A program made the translations under genes and the position numbers. The notes beneath the pieces were generated by a model. The model did not search any database. It was given only the letters and a program-made list of their open reading frames with translations, and was not told the DNA's origin. Shown in pieces: positions 11,007 through 23,720 of a DNA stretch of 64,000 bases. Numbering within the stretch: position 1 is the first letter of the stretch; the number at the start of each line of letters is the position of its first letter. Source of the DNA: Maratus speciosus (Eukaryota; Arthropoda; Arachnida; Araneae; Salticidae); NCBI GenBank assembly GCA_963932465.1, contig OZ010799.1, forward strand, positions 160,886,761 through 160,950,760. The letters run 5' to 3'.

Positions 11007-11705
11007 CCTTTTTTTGAGATAATATATTCGAAACAGTTTTTTAGCCTCCGATACCCGGTATGCTATTTCTTTCTCCCAGCTTATTTTGTGTTGTCTTCAA
11101 AAAATAACGTTACCTTACAGAAGCTAGCCGTGAAACAAAGCAGTCTCTTATTGCTACTGTACTGCAATTATTTTAACTTCTAAGCATCGCACATTTTCAT
11201 TTTTTATACCGTCGTATTGAAAAAAAAAAGTACTTTTAAATGCAATTTGTTTGAAAACTGATTCTCTATTTATTTTTGAGATATTAAATTTTTTTGTAGA
11301 TTTTAGCGACATTTTTTAAATTTTGGCAACTCAAGTGCTCCGTTTCTATAGAAAGTAAACGAAAAATAGTTGGAAAATGGCAATTATAGCTTTCTGTTGC
11401 CATTTTCTCATAAAAACTGAAAAAACTGTACTTAAAATGCGTGCTATTTTGAAAAAATATAAATGAATGATTTCTGATAAAACATGAAGCTATTAGAAAC
11501 TAAATTTAATTTTAAGTATATTAATCTTACAAACAAATGAAGACATATGAATCATTAGATAGCCGATATCTTGACATTCAGCGATAGTGACGCCATATGC
11601 GTACTTTACTGTAGATGTTGTTTAATGTTGGATCGCAAATGAGGAATTCTTCAGCGGATACGGATGATGTCACTTTATATAACGTAAAAGTGTTTGTTTT
11701 AAGTC
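11007..11705. other. Unassigned sequence
   Basis: No repeat partner or coding signal recognised. Confidence 0.35.
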
Positions 11706-11913
11706 TTAACCCCTTCGGGACGAGCGTCTTTTACAGAATTTTTAATCTTTTATCACCGGTTTTTCAAAACAGAAATTTTTGCCTAACTGAATCGGGAAAA
11801 TACGCGGATCAAATAAGGCAAAATTTACAGTAAAAATTTACTGGTGAGAATAATCACTGATTCTGAGCCCCTTAAGTGGCACGTATACGGGTCACTCGTC
11901 CCCAAGGGGTTAA
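11706..11913. mobile_element. piggyBac-like MITE (TTAA ends), 208 bp
   Basis: Bounded by TTAA (11706-11709 and 11910-11913). Left end reads TTAACCCCTTCGGGACGAG, right end CTCGTCCCCAAGGGGTTAA, an inverted repeat of about 19 bp. TTAA duplication with CCC-starting ends is the hallmark of the piggyBac superfamily. A related copy lies in reverse at 28724-28888. Confidence 0.8.
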
Positions 11914-12270
11914 AACTGAAATATGTTTTGTACTATCTATCTATATATATATATACAGATATTTTTTCTTCATCGGGGTGACACTAAATTCTGACAAAGC
12001 AGAATTCCTGTTTTCTAGTTACTTGATTTTCTTTTTGACCACTTGGAAAAAGTCTTTTACGCCGCCTCCATTGGCAAGTGGTTGTCCTTCGATTATCCGA
12101 GATCAGATAATTTTATTGGCAGTGATTGGAGTATGTGATTCTTCTTCTTTGAAACTCATGTCGCCTAGTCTGTGTTTATTTTATATTTATTTTTATCGTT
12201 AGGTGCCTGTCTCGGAAACTTATCCTCTGCACAGTCATAAATTGTTGTCTTTCCACTTATTGTCCGTCTT
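11914..12270. other. Unassigned sequence
   Basis: An open frame of 108 codons starts at 11876 but begins inside the MITE end, crosses a (TA)n microsatellite and has no recognisable domain; not called as a gene. Confidence 0.35.
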
Positions 12271-12400
12271 AGAGGTCTGCACGGGCCGGGCCGGCACAAA
12301 AAATTGAAAGGTCCAGACGGGGCGGGTAGGGCTGATAAAAAAAATTATAGGTACTGACGGCCCGATATAAAAATTTAGACGAGACGGATAAAATATGACC
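12271..12400. repeat. GC-rich hAT-like terminal sequence
   Basis: TAGAGGTCTGCACGGGCC followed by GGGCC-rich sequence; the same start occurs in reverse at 26410-26432 (ending GTGCAGACCTCTA). Sequences of this form are often the ends of decayed hAT elements. No matching opposite end found here. Confidence 0.4.
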
Positions 12401-12639
12401 TATTTTCAATGAACATGACTTTTCACAAGAATAAGTATAAATGTACGTCACGAGCCGATGCTAGTTTGACAAGATCAATGCAGAAATGTAACATGTCCAG
12501 TTTAGAGATCGGCATCGGATTGTTACATGGTGTCTGACTTGGGCTTTTTCAGCAGACTCGTGCCGGGGTGAGATCAGGCTTGCTTTTTTTTTTTTTACAT
12601 TGTCGATCTGGGTCGGAACTGGATTTAATTGTTTTCTGG

Positions 12640-13150
12640 ATGTGTAGGGCAAGCAATATGTTTTGTAAAAATATTAATAGCGATAATGAACTTCTGTTAA
12701 CTTTGGAAATATACCTTAAGGTGGTTCATAAATTCACTGCTCAACAACGTGAAACTTTGACACATTTTCTGACTAATTTTTAACTGTAAAAGCATGAAAT
12801 TGATTAGCCTGACAATGGAAGGGATTTGGAATCGAATAGCGTTTTCCATTTTTGATAAATAAATTACTTGTCGAGTTATAAGAGATTCTTGTAACGTGGC
12901 TGCAGGTTTGTATCCTTTCACGTATTCTCGCTTCAGGAAACTGGATTCAAAACGCTAACTTTGACAGTATTTTCTCAGATATATTGCCTTTATTAAAACA
13001 TGGATAACGTCATTCGATTACATAGTTTCTGAATAAGAACTCCTGCCAATTTTATGCGTTTCCAAAAAGAAATGAATTCAAAAATTGTCAGAAAGTAGCT
13101 CCTTCGGATTTGAGAAAAGCTTTAATAAATGATAGAGAAATATTTTCACA
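12640..13150 (+). repeat. Unclassified ~500 bp interspersed repeat, copy 4
   Basis: Best-preserved copy of the family at 1-1520; the order of blocks is GCAAGCAATATGTTTTG, CTCAACAACGTGAAAC, GGGATTTGGAATCGAAT, 'aaattacttgtcgagttata', 'ttcaaaacgctaac' and 'cctgccaattttatgc'. No conserved open frame. Confidence 0.65.
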
Positions 13151-14084
13151 AATCTACTTTTTTATTATACAGCTTCAAAAGTTATGATGTTTTTAATACT
13201 CCTTTTTTTCTTTTATTCTAAACTGCGCTAATCTTTTAATGAATCCTGGTTTGAATGTTGAAACTTCTAAGAATCTAAGTAATCATTAAAGTTGCTACTG
13301 TGTACAGGGGCGTCGCCATGTGGGGGTATGGGGGGGGAGCCTCCCCCCCCAATATATGTGAAGTTGGGAAATTTGAGCTTAGAGTTGGGAAATTCTAGAT
13401 TTTTGAGACATTTTCTTTTTTAAAAGTAATAGTAAAAAAATACGAAATTTTTATTGTTTTGGTGATTATTTTGAGTACCACAACAGTAAACAAGTTAAAT
13501 TATTAAAAGAAATACAAAAAGAAATCAGCCACACTCAATCTATCATTGTATTTTTCAGTTCTACAAAAATACTGTACATCTACCAGACCTAAATTTCTCT
13601 ACTCCTGTCCATCAGTAACTGACTAACCAGTTCCTTTATTTCCTCCAAAACTTTGTTCCTTTCTCAAAAATGTCACCCTACCCCCCCTTCTCCTCCCAAA
13701 AGAGAATCCAGCTATTTTAATCCAAAGGGATTGCAGCTTCTTTTGAAAATTGGAGATCACTTGTAGCACAACAGAAAGGAATGTAGTAACCTATTTGAAA
13801 CACAGCTATGGGCAAGAAGATTTGACGAGTTTTCACAACTTTTTTGACTAACTTTTGCGATGTTTGGACAATATTTTACTCATTCTCGTGATTTTTTTTG
13901 CCGCAAAAATTAGTCAATCCTTCGCTGTCAAGTAAAAAGCGTTATATGAGCAAATGCGGATATAAGAAGTCGTTAGTTTAGATAAATTTGTCACATTTTA
14001 CTTTTATTTGTGTGCGGAAATATATATCAGTCCTGCTCGTTTATATTCATGTGTGTTTATAAAATTTTAAACCAAAAGTCCAGT

Positions 14085-14919
14085 GTTCTGTGTTTAAAGC
14101 TGTTCTAAAAAGTTACTATAAATCTCAGCACGAAGAAACCCTTCATAATAGAAAACGAGCTTTTGTTCAAGATTTTGGAGCATCTAAAAATCCATTCGAG
14201 GATGAAAAAGGTAAAAAATGGACGATTTTAATTTGGAACAGAAATATGACCATGAAAGCAGTCCATCAACTGAAGAAAAAATCGACATGCACAGTAACAC
14301 TGACACGTTGCACTTGAATAAAATTTTGAAGAAATAAAGATTTCCTTACAGACAAGCTCACAAACAATTATGAATATTAGGATGTGACTGGAGAAGCTGA
14401 GTTACGAAAGCACCGTAGGAAAACGGTTTCACCAAAGGCAATAGATAAAAATAATAGCACAGCAATGGACATTGATACACATAAGTTTTACAGTAAAGAA
14501 TTATAAGAAATACAAGAAAATTTCGGGAATTTAGTAATGGGCTTAAATGACAATGTTCCCTATATCAAGAGAATATTGCAGTAATGCATTCCATATTTAA
14601 ATTACAATTATGCAAGGGAAAAGTTAATAATGTTTCCACCTGGATATGAGAAACCGATGTAAATGACTTGCACAGTCAAATAGAAATAAACCAAATCCCA
14701 ACTCACTTAACAAACCTTTTACTCATGCCATGAAATTCAAAGACTATTTGGGTCACGCCGTCAAACTATATACTCGTACCTTAACATTCACAGCAGCTTA
14801 TCTTTATGGCGTTGCATCTAATGAAAGAATCTTTAGTCAAATAAAAATTTAAAAAATATATATTGCAAGCTACAATGAGGGATGACAGACTGGACAGCCT
14901 AATGCTTTTAAAATATTAA
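14085..14919 (+). pseudogene. hAT transposase remnant
   Basis: The clearest part lies at 14754-14919. One frame reads YTRTLTFTAAYLYGVASNER then IFSQIKI and a stop; after a one-base shift the next frame reads ATMRDDRLDSLMLLKY and a stop. This is the hAT C-terminal dimerisation domain, whose usual form is SER.FS..K.I...LRATM..DRL..L. Upstream, an open stretch at 14090-14317 begins FKAVLKSYYKSQHEETLHN and lies where the transposase middle would be, but I cannot match it to catalytic residues. Multiple stops and at least one frameshift show the gene is dead. Intact hAT transposases are normally 500-800 residues, so most is lost or decayed. Confidence 0.75.
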
Positions 14920-15229
14920 AGTGAAATAGGGAATTTTATTAAAGTTAGCGATGTTATTAACAGGTGGGCTTCTTTGAAGACCACAAGAATTAATATTAAG
15001 TGAAAACTAGCCGGATGTGCCAATCCCAAAATTTTCTTCTACTCCATACATGTTAATGCCTCAAAATTTGCAATCACAGTGTCAAAATTAAACGACAATT
15101 CTTTGCCTATAATAACAAACTCTAAAGGTATAGATTTGTTGAATTGTGTGCATTTAAAAAGGAGATATAAGCATAGCATTTTTCAAACAAATCATTGAAT
15201 TTTGGCACCCAGCCTCTTAGATGTCTACA

Positions 15230-15978
15230 ACCAAAATTCCTTTCTCAAAGTGCATAAAAGCGATAGCTTTGGACAGTATAGATCCAAGCCGAATAAGGAT
15301 CTATTTATGTGGAAGTGCTACTTATGTGGAATATGAAGTTTGACTAAATTCCGTGCATTAGTTTTTGCGATACAGCTATCGCAAAATCGTGAAAAATGCT
15401 GCATAGCAGCGCCACCTGCTATATGATATACATAAAAAGCTAATCTGCATCAAATTATGTCAAGGTTTAACAGAATATGACGTTTGATCAAATTCCGTTC
15501 AATAGTTTTTGAGATATAATTATCGCTAAAATCATGTAAATCGTGAAAAATGCCGCATAGCAGTGCCACCTGTTGGACGATTTACACCAAAAACAAATCA
15601 GCACCAATTTTTATCAAGGTACACTCAAACCTCGTTAACACAAACTGTTTCCGATTCCCTCGTCCAGTTATATGTAATGTAGTTAAGTTCCGATAACGCG
15701 AACTACTTTTAATACGAAGAAAAAAGTTTCCCCTTGACTGTTCGCGTTAACGAGGTTCAACTGTATAAGTGAATCTCTAAAGTTTTATTAAATTTCGTGC
15801 ATTAGTTCTTGTGTTAGAGCGCCCACAAAATTTGTATCACATATAGACAGACAGATATTTTCTAAAAACAGTCGAATCGTGTTCAGGACTTACTAAAACG
15901 TATAAATCAGTCTAAAACCGGAAGTCGAATTTTTTCACGAATCCAATACTTTCTTCTTGTAAAGATAGAAGAAAGTAA
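15230..15978 (+). repeat. Family C repeat (~145-bp tandem core and hairpin 3' end), copy 1
   Basis: Two tandem units contain GCAGCGCCACCTG/GCAGTGCCACCTG (about 15405 and 15558). The 3' part holds GACAGACAGATATTTT, 'accggaagtcgaatttt' and an end hairpin TTTCTTCT...AGAAGAAAG before AAAA. A second copy lies on the opposite strand (23158-23295 plus 26736-27735), where the tandem core has six units. Retroposon-like by its 3' end, but no coding region is visible. Confidence 0.65.
15622..15763. mobile_element. 142-bp pogo/Tigger-like MITE
   Basis: Ends read CACTCAAACCTCGTTAAC and, in reverse, CAGTTGAACCTCGTTAAC; flanked by TA (15620-15621, 15764-15765). The 'AACCTCGTTA' motif resembles pogo/Tigger termini and recurs at 36173-36997. 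Confidence 0.75.
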
Positions 15979-16309
15979 AAAGCGTATTTATTTTTTTACT
16001 AAACAAACCCATGATTAGAATTTTTATGTTTTCAGTTTCAGAATTTTTCTTTGGAAAGGAATTTTTTATGCAAAAGTATCATTATAATTATTACACACGT
16101 TGTGCACATCATTTTAGTCGAAAATTGGAGCAATTAGTTTCAAGTTGGAAAATTTTCGAATTCTCCCCCCCGAAAAAATATCTGTGGCTACGCCCCTGAC
16201 TGTGTATGATTTGTCTTGCGCAAACATCTTAATTTTAAAACATACTGTAAAATTATTCCATAAATATGTAAGCTGTATTCTTTAAAGAAATCTTAATTAT
16301 ATGTCCGGC

Positions 16310-16400
16310 TAGATCGGTCCGGCCCTGTTTTCACTGACTCATATACGGGCAGGGCCGTGAACTGCGAAAACATAAACTGGCCGGGCCGGGCTCGGGCCAC
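16310..16400. repeat. GC-rich GGCCGGGCC sequence
   Basis: Short block of CGGCC-rich sequence including GGGCAGGGCCGTGAAC and GGCCGGGCCGGGCTCGGGCC in an otherwise AT-rich region. Possibly a decayed hAT end as at 12271 and 26432. Confidence 0.35.
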
Positions 16401-17340
16401 ATCAAAGTTAAATTTAATCGTCCGGGATTGTCAACGAGAAAATGGCGTCAGCGTTACTCTCGGCCGAATTTGTACTTTATAATATCGATTAAAAATATAT
16501 TTTACACTGGAAAGACACATATTGCATTTTTTGTTTTAAAAATTAATGAGAAAATTTATACAATTAAATAAGTCACATATATTGTGAATATAATATAAAT
16601 AAAAATATACACAATAAATAGTGTGTCTGTAAATGATGTAAAGCATATAAAGCTGAATCAAAATCTTTTATTGCACAATTTATCGAAGATTAATATAAAT
16701 ATATTTGCAAAGCAGAAAATAAAACTCGAATGATATTAAAATATGTTTTAAATTATTAAAGTAATTCTATAGAAAATTTAACTTTTGAATACAGATTTCA
16801 ACTTCATACGATATGGTAACTTGTAAATATAAATAAATAATTTCTGTATTTATAGCACACTACATTTATTTTAAAGTTCTAATACTGAAACAAATGTAAA
16901 ATATTTTTTAAATAAAGTTTTTACATGTACCTATAAAATTCAGCATTCAAATGTAATAGGAATTTAACATTCTTCTGAAACTTATAAAATATGATTAATT
17001 TAAATGCAAATTTCATTTTATTTCAAACTCTAAACATTGAATGTCAGTTCTTCTGTACATATTTAATGAATATTCAAATCTCAATTTAAAAGAAATCTGT
17101 CACGATATATTTTGGAAGGTTATTTTCGACAAATTAAATTCGATACATACTATGACACTTGCGAGATTATTAAAGGGGGAATGAAAATTAGATTATCTCT
17201 TAAAAGTCGAATTCTCTATTTTACGGTGAGATATTGACAGCTCAGCCATGCTTCATTTTTTATTCTATGAAAGTATTTAATGAAATGTATCATAGCTCAA
17301 TGTAATTTACGCAATTGTTTTAAAAAATAACGATGTGTAT
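16401..17340 (+). repeat. Long AT-rich repeat family A, copy 2 (most complete)
   Basis: Starts with AATTTAATCGTCCGGGATTG and AAATGGCGTCAGCGTTAC, continues uninterrupted through the blocks that in copy 1 are separated by 1.5 kb (2320-2720 and 4191-5245). This shows the two parts belong to one family and that copy 1 has an insertion. No coding capacity recognised. Confidence 0.65.
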
Positions 17341-20300
17341 TATTATATATTATTTACATATGTTACATATATTATTAAAATTATAATCAAGTTTTACGCA
17401 TTACAAACATACAGTAAATGCAGTTAATTTTTTTCTAAACATACATATTTTTTATTAGTATAATCTGCAAAATGAAAAAAAAAAACAATTACATAAATAA
17501 TTAAACTTCGTAAGAAAATCTTCTTTATCCAGCTAGCGGAATTTTCAAAGCAATATTATAATAAAAAGTTGCAATGCTTCCCTGCAGTTTTGAAAAATTA
17601 TTCTATTGTGACAAAAATGTTGGACAGAATGATAAAAATGTCTTATCACGTAATTTAGAAAAAAACCCCATTCTTTTATAATATTTTGAGCATGCTTGTC
17701 TGAATATTAAAAGTATTTTCAATAGAATAGAAGACTGCGTTTCCTACATCTTCATATCAATGCAGCTATTTACTTTTCACAAAGATATTTAGATGATAAT
17801 TTAGCGCTTTTTAATGGCTCAAGACTTACTTCTGACTAAAAATATTATTTTTAAAAAAGTTAAAATATTGCATTTTTAGAAAATTTGAAATTTACTTTTA
17901 ATAATTTTCTTATGTATTCATTCAAATATTTATGATATATCAAACCTTCACAAATGTTTAGATACACAGGCTATTCATAAAACATTTTTAAAGTTTTCAT
18001 CAAATTCTTGCGATATTTTATATAAAAGCTAACCCTGAAACCAATATTAAATTGTGCATAGTTTTATCTATGTGTTGCAGTAATATTTAGTTGCAGAATA
18101 CTGAATTTCTCCGTAGAATACTTTACGACCGGTTTCCGGACCCGCCCGCTGCCACGTACGTAGAACCATTATGCATATTGCTCCGTGTAATAATTCTGGG
18201 GGAAGCCTTACATTTTTTTAACCAATTCTAGCGTCGATAATTTTGCTATCTATGACACATAGATAGTAGATAAAACGAAACTGCTATTCAGCTAGTGTAC
18301 CAGTGTGGGCGTGGTCATATTAAAATCACGCAGTCCGTTGCAATGTGAAATGAATGGCAACACAATTACTGATGAATATCACTCGAGAAGAAAGAATCAA
18401 CCAACGCTATGTTGGTGTAGCAGGTGTCTAACAGTTTCGTTATCTGTACCATCCGTCATATATACCAAAATCATCGACGATAAAATTCGTTCAAAAAATG
18501 TGAGGCTGCCTCCCTCAGTATAAGGCTATTGTGGTAACAAAATACCAGAAATGCATAAGTTGGATTTCTTTATGAAATTTCCTTTTATACTCTGGTTACA
18601 TGCCTTTATTAATGTAACGGTAAAAAAACTTCAATTAAGTTAGACAATGAAACTCGACACATAAGCAATGACAACATGAACTTTGTTAACCTCTCCAATA
18701 CAAGTGATATGTGAAAACTTGGGTAAATGAATAGTTCATACCGTAAAATCACCAACGTTGCAATATCAAAATAGATCGAAGCATAATCAAACCGATTATC
18801 AAACTGAGTAATAGCCATCACAATGAAATGCAAATCGAGTGGGATAAAAGAAAATTCTATATAAAATTCTAATAAATGCTCCAACACAAAGCTGATACTA
18901 GCACCAATGCTTAACTTGCATCGGAGTTCATCTCCGGAATTTCTTTGTTTTTTGTGAATATTGAAATATTGGTTAGATTTCACCGGAGCTCATAAATACT
19001 GCACTCCGGAGCCCAGCGGAACGATATTTCGGAAACACCGAATCCTAAATTATATTTTCCTTTTCCTTCCATATTCAATCCTCTGTGTTCTTTCCTACTA
19101 GCTTACATATGTGACGTAGCGTGTCACACACGTTGAAAAGTGCTTCTATGTAGAGCTAATAAGTGTAAACTCAATCGTTTTCTGTCTCAATGGTTTCCGA
19201 ACGGCGACGAAGAATGGTAGAATTAAACGCAATCTTATCTGCCGTTTTTAATCGTGGTAGTTTTTCACGATGCTTTTTGTTCGCGTTTGTAAAATATTTT
19301 TACTTATCAACTTTTTAGCTTCACGCACTGCTCGATTTTTGCCGAAGTTCACAGGACGACAGCTTCAGTAATTCTTTATTTTTACTGAATATGTAAATAT
19401 TAGTTGGTACTTGGGACCCACTGGAGATTACAAATACTGTGCCAGAAGTTCATCAGAACAGCGCTGTGAATTGTGTTTTGCTAGTTCATACAAAATAAAT
19501 CCTTGGCGAGTAGGATTATCTGAAAATTCCTTACTTCTGATTTTAATATTTTTGCTGTTTATTCACTAGAGTTTATTTTATATAAATGCATATATAGTCA
19601 AAATATATTAATTTTTTTCTTTTGCTAAAAATGAAATTGGTATACATTTTGCAAATAATGCATGAAATATAAAGATGTGGGTGGAGGGAACGGCGGAATA
19701 TATTACGGTTGTTATTACTGTGGACTATAAGTATCCCGGTACTTTTATTGTTAGAAATTAAGCCCTGACTAAGCACACATTTTTGTCTGCGCAATCACCT
19801 TACAGGTTATGATATTAGATTAATGTTCCAAATGATTTAAAGCTTTATAGTGATAAAATTCTTTACAATACCAAGACATTCATTTGCCCATGATATCATT
19901 AAGCCTATTCTTTTTATTATGAATGAACATGGATACTGGAATCATCATGAAGTTTTTCAATATGAAAAATTTTCCAAAATATTGAGACATCGACATATTG
20001 TTTCTTGCATGCTAACAAAGTATAGGCATATTGAAGATATTTATGTAAAATGCAGAGGCTAGAAACTACAGTAACTAAGATTCCTGAAGGTTAAGTTCCT
20101 AAAAGTTGATATGTAAGTTCATATGATAATAACTCGATATTTGGACAAAAGGTATTTAGATCATTCAAGAATTATAAGTATACCAGTTGACTCGTGCGAG
20201 AATTTCGGACTTTAGTCTAATATTTTAAAGCAATAACTAACATTCTTTAGATGCAGGCATAAACTTCTAAAGAAAAATTGAGGATAGAAATATCTGCAAC

Positions 20301-20940
20301 CAACATTAGTCACGCAAGGATATCATCGCATTTATTCCATCAACGTTACAGTAAAAACTGATTGAAGATAGCAAAAAGCATTCACGAGAAAAAAAAAAAA
20401 AATTAACAATCGTATTTTAACTGCAGTAGCATATGACGTCATTGGAACAGGGAAAAACACAGGACAAAGGAGGATAAATTGAATACGCGTATAAAATACA
20501 ATTTAATCTCATATCACAAAGCATGGCTCTTAGGCTACAAGTAAAATATCACTCCTTCGATTGATCGATGGTATATTTTTCTTCTAAACATTTAAATTTG
20601 AATGTTTCTTTTTAACAATAAATGTAAAATAAACCCATGCGGAGAAGTCAACATTTTATCTTTTTGTACTTTTTATATTCTTATAATAATTGCTGAGGAT
20701 GATATAATGCAGTATTTTATTTTTGTGGTAGTATTGATTTCAGGAAAACCTTTCATATCATGAAAACATTGCTCATTTATTTTTTTAATTAACTGCAATA
20801 TTTAATACAAAAAATATGTTTTAACGAAATGTGAGTGTACTATGACAGAAGCATATTCCAAGACCTTTCGAATAATACCTTATTCATTGTTGTGTGCTTA
20901 GTATATGCTGAGAAAAGGGGATGTTGACAACAGAAATAAT
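17341..20940. other. Mostly unassigned 3.6 kb
   Basis: No mobile element ends, RNA gene or convincing exon found. A diverged direct repeat of about 90 bp links 18930-19025 and 19370-19470 ('aatattggtt/aatattagtt', 'cataaatactg/acaaatactg'). The minus-strand 124-codon frame at 18609-18983 is listed separately. Confidence 0.35.
18609..18983 (-). CDS. Hypothetical 124-residue frame, weakly supported
   Basis: Longest single-frame reading not explained by a repeat. The product is rich in Leu, Ile, Phe and Ser, with hydrophobic stretches such as ISFVLEHLLEFYIEFSFI and PSFHISLVLERL. I do not recognise a family; there is no catalytic or binding motif, and no splice or promoter signal I can point to. 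A chance frame is the likelier explanation, but it is the best unexplained one in the window. Confidence 0.15.
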   Translation of the reverse strand: MKSNQYFNIHKKQRNSGDELRCKLSIGASISFVLEHLLEFYIEFSFIPLDLHFIVMAITQFDNRFDYASIYFDIATLVILRYELFIYPSFHISLVLERLTKFMLSLLMCRVSLSNLIEVFLPLH

Positions 20941-20943
20941 ATA

Positions 20944-22313
20944 CACTATGTGGCCATTGATGATCGGACACTTTCAATTTTAGATATTTCGTCGAATATT
21001 TAAAGATATATTTGTCGGATTTTTCTGGGAATATATTCGACTTCATATTTATCAACGGCGGTTTGATCAGAAAGACAATTAGGAGGCCAACAAAAAATCA
21101 AAGAAAAAGAATAATGTTTGGGATCACCCTGAAAAATAAAATGTACGGAATGATCTATTGCTATAGCTTACGAATATATGGATATTGTACAATATATATT
21201 TATTTGTGGAAAAATAGAACGTATATTCATGAGGATATATCGATTTCTTTTTAAGTTCTAAATTTTTTGCATGTTTTTTGTTTATATCATGCAGGGTTTT
21301 TTTTTTTACCAAATTTAACGCCAGTTTCCGAAAATTTGACAAAATATAGAAGTGTAATTGAAATGTAATTTTATTAATTATTTGATGAAATATGAGCAGT
21401 TGAATAAAATATTTTCTTATTTGCGCATACCCGCACGATAATTTTTTTCTCATGATTTGATAGTCAACTCTATGGAACAACTCATAAAAAAAGCCAGTCA
21501 AATATCGTGAAAATTCAGAAAGATATCGGGAATGTAGTGAGCGAATTTTTAGTTGCTCTCTAAAACCTGCTGAATGATAAGGGATTTTCCAAAAACTGAC
21601 ATTTATTATCTGGCTTTCAGCAAAGGAGTTTGTACTTAACACGTTCACGCCGGCGCGGTGGGTCACACTCGACTGTCTCAGAGTTGTCAAGTCTCCGGCT
21701 TTTTGCACACCACTATTATTTTAGAGAAAAGGTTGTTCCTTTAAATCGCCCAATTTTTCTAATTAAATAAAACAATATTCTCTGTATTAAAATACTGGTA
21801 TCCAAAAGGCCGGAGACTTGCCAGCTCTGAGACAGTCGAGTGTGACCCACCGCGCCGGCGTGAACGTGTTAATGAATGTCAACGAGAACATTTAGAAGAA
21901 ATGCTTAGATTTTGATACTTCTTTTTTTCTTGGAATAGGCTCGTTCTGGCGATTTTTCAAGAAGAACTAAAGCATCCATAAAAAAATGAAAAGTAAAAAA
22001 GTAAAAATTAAAAACGACAATTTATGGAAACCCTTATCATTTAGCTGTTTTAGAGAACAACTAAAAATCAGCTCAGTCTATTGCCGACATCGTTCTGAAT
22101 TTTCAAGATGTTTGGCTGGCTTTTTTATGCGTTGCTCCATAGAATTGACTATCTAATTATGTAAAAAAAATATATCGTGCGCGCATGCGTAGATAAAAAA
22201 ATGTTTCATTCAACTGCTCATATTTCATCAAATATATAATATATTTACATTCCAATTACACCATATTATTTGTACTACTTTTTGTCAAATTTCCTGAAAC
22301 TGGAGTTAAATTT

Positions 22314-22364
<51 letters not shown>

Positions 22365-22730
22365 GCATGATATAAACAAAAAATATGCGAAAAATTTTTT
22401 AACTTTAAAAAAATTCGAAATATCTCCATGAATATACGTTCTACTCTTCCGCAAATGAATACATACATTTTATAATATCCATATATTTGTAAGCTATAGA
22501 GATACATCATTTCGTGCATTTTATTTTACAGGGTGATCACAAACATTTTTCTTTTTCTTTGACATTTTGTGCCCCTAATTGTCCTTCTGATCAAACCGCC
22601 GTTGATAAATATGGAGTCGAACATATTCTTCATAATCCTGAAGTTACAGAATAATCCGACGAATATATCTTTAAATATTCGACAGAATGTTTAAAACTGA
22701 AAGTGTCCGATCATCAATGGCCTTTTAGTG
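20944..22730. mobile_element. 1.8 kb palindromic (foldback) Tc1/mariner-type element
   Basis: Left end CACTATGTGGCCATTGATG, right end in reverse CACTAAAAGGCCATTGATG, with TA at 20942-20943 and 22731-22732. The arms (about 20944-21600 and 22030-22730) are inverted copies over some 650-700 bp: GATCGGACACTTTC, 'aacggcggtttgatcagaa', 'catgatataaacaaaaa' and 'cgaaaatttgacaaa' all recur in reverse. The hinge holds a TTAA element. A pure run of 45 A (22317-22361) in the right arm corresponds to a run of 12-13 T in the left. No transposase recognised. Confidence 0.85.
21636..21872. mobile_element. piggyBac-like MITE in the hinge of the palindrome
   Basis: TTAA at both ends (21636-21639, 21869-21872). 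Perfect or near-perfect inverted ends of about 65 bp begin TTAACACGTTCACGCCGGCG and include GGTCACACTCGACTGTC and GACTTG/CAAGTC. Interior is AT-rich and non-coding. TTAACACGTT is a frequent start of piggyBac-type MITEs. Confidence 0.88.
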
Positions 22731-22732
22731 TA

Positions 22733-23157
22733 TATGATAGATCGAAAAAGGCATTTAAAGGTCAGAACAGTATATCTTGTAAAATGTGAATTGCGAAGCG
22801 TGATTTTCTGTTTAATCTATGTATTAGACGAATTCCGTAAAAGACAAAGACAAGGGGGCTGCGCAGCAAGAGTTCGGAGTTTGTTGTCACAAAAAAAAAA
22901 GATCTTAAAAGAGAAAAATATTACTACTTTTTACTTTTAAAATAGCGAGAACGGTTGCAGTGATTGAGCATCCTTCACAACACAGAAATATTTCTAATTC
23001 CAAAATTTATCCTAAATTTACATATATTTGGGAACGATTTTACGGGCATAATCAGCATAACTAACGTAAACGAAATTCTAATTGACAGTATATACGAATT
23101 TTAGACTATGAAGTGGAACTCATGAATAGAAATATTCTTCATGTACTTTTAATCCTG
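22733..23157. other. Unassigned sequence
   Basis: No repeat partner or coding signal recognised; frames here are short. Confidence 0.3.
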
Positions 23158-23379
23158 TTTTTACTTTCTTCTATCTTTACAAGAATCATTGGATTCATGA
23201 AAATTTTCGACTTTCGGTTTTCGACGGATTTAAACGTTTTAGGAATAAGAAATTCCGAAAAAACATGTTTTTACAAAATGTCTGTCTGTATGTATCAAGG
23301 GCGGATCTGGAGAGTCCTCAAGGGGGGGGCGGGCGATTTTGGAAATTTGGAGATTCCAATCTGATGCGCGGGTCGAGCC

Positions 23380-23720
23380 TAATTTTTTTCACTGCGGGTC
23401 GTGTTACTTCTACTTTTTCCTGTGGGTCGGATTTGGGTCCGGCTGACTTCTATTTTGTTCTGCTGGTCGGGTTAACTTATACTTTTTTGCTGCGAGTCGT
23501 GTTTGGGTTCGGTTGACTTCTATCTTTTGCTGCTGGTCGGGTTAACATATTTTTTTGCTGTGGGTCGCGTTTGGGTCCGGTTGACTTCTACTTTTTGCTG
23601 CGGGTCGGGTTAACATCTACTTTTTTGCTGCGGGTCGGGTTTGGGTCCGGTTGACTTCTACTTTTCTGCAGCGGGTCAGGTTCACTTCTACTTTTTAACT
23701 GCGCCTAGCGCGTTGGGTTT
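23380..23720. repeat. GGGTCGGGTT-type minisatellite
   Basis: Five to six imperfect units of roughly 50-60 bp alternate 'gctgcgggtcgggtt', 'tgggtccggttgacttcta' and 'ctttttt'. Short open frames that cross it are by-products of the repeat. Confidence 0.7.

Larger units (their letters stand above)
13305..16198 (+). mobile_element. hAT-type DNA transposon with transposase relic
   Basis: Left end CAGGGGCGTCGCC, right end in reverse CAGGGGCGTAGCC, both followed by a run of seven or more G/C. The exact 8-bp target duplication ACTGTGTA is at 13297-13304 and 16199-16206. Length 2894 bp. The C-terminal dimerisation region of a hAT transposase survives at 14754-14919. Family C and a 142-bp pogo-like MITE are nested in its right part. 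Confidence 0.9.

Noticed and set aside
11876..12202. 108-codon frame
   Set aside because: Starts in a TTAA element end, crosses a TA microsatellite, no domain.
21124..21708. 194-codon minus-strand frame
   Set aside because: It starts inside the TTAA element, crosses its boundary and runs through one arm of the palindromic element; the opposite arm, which should carry the same frame, is full of stops. No domain seen.
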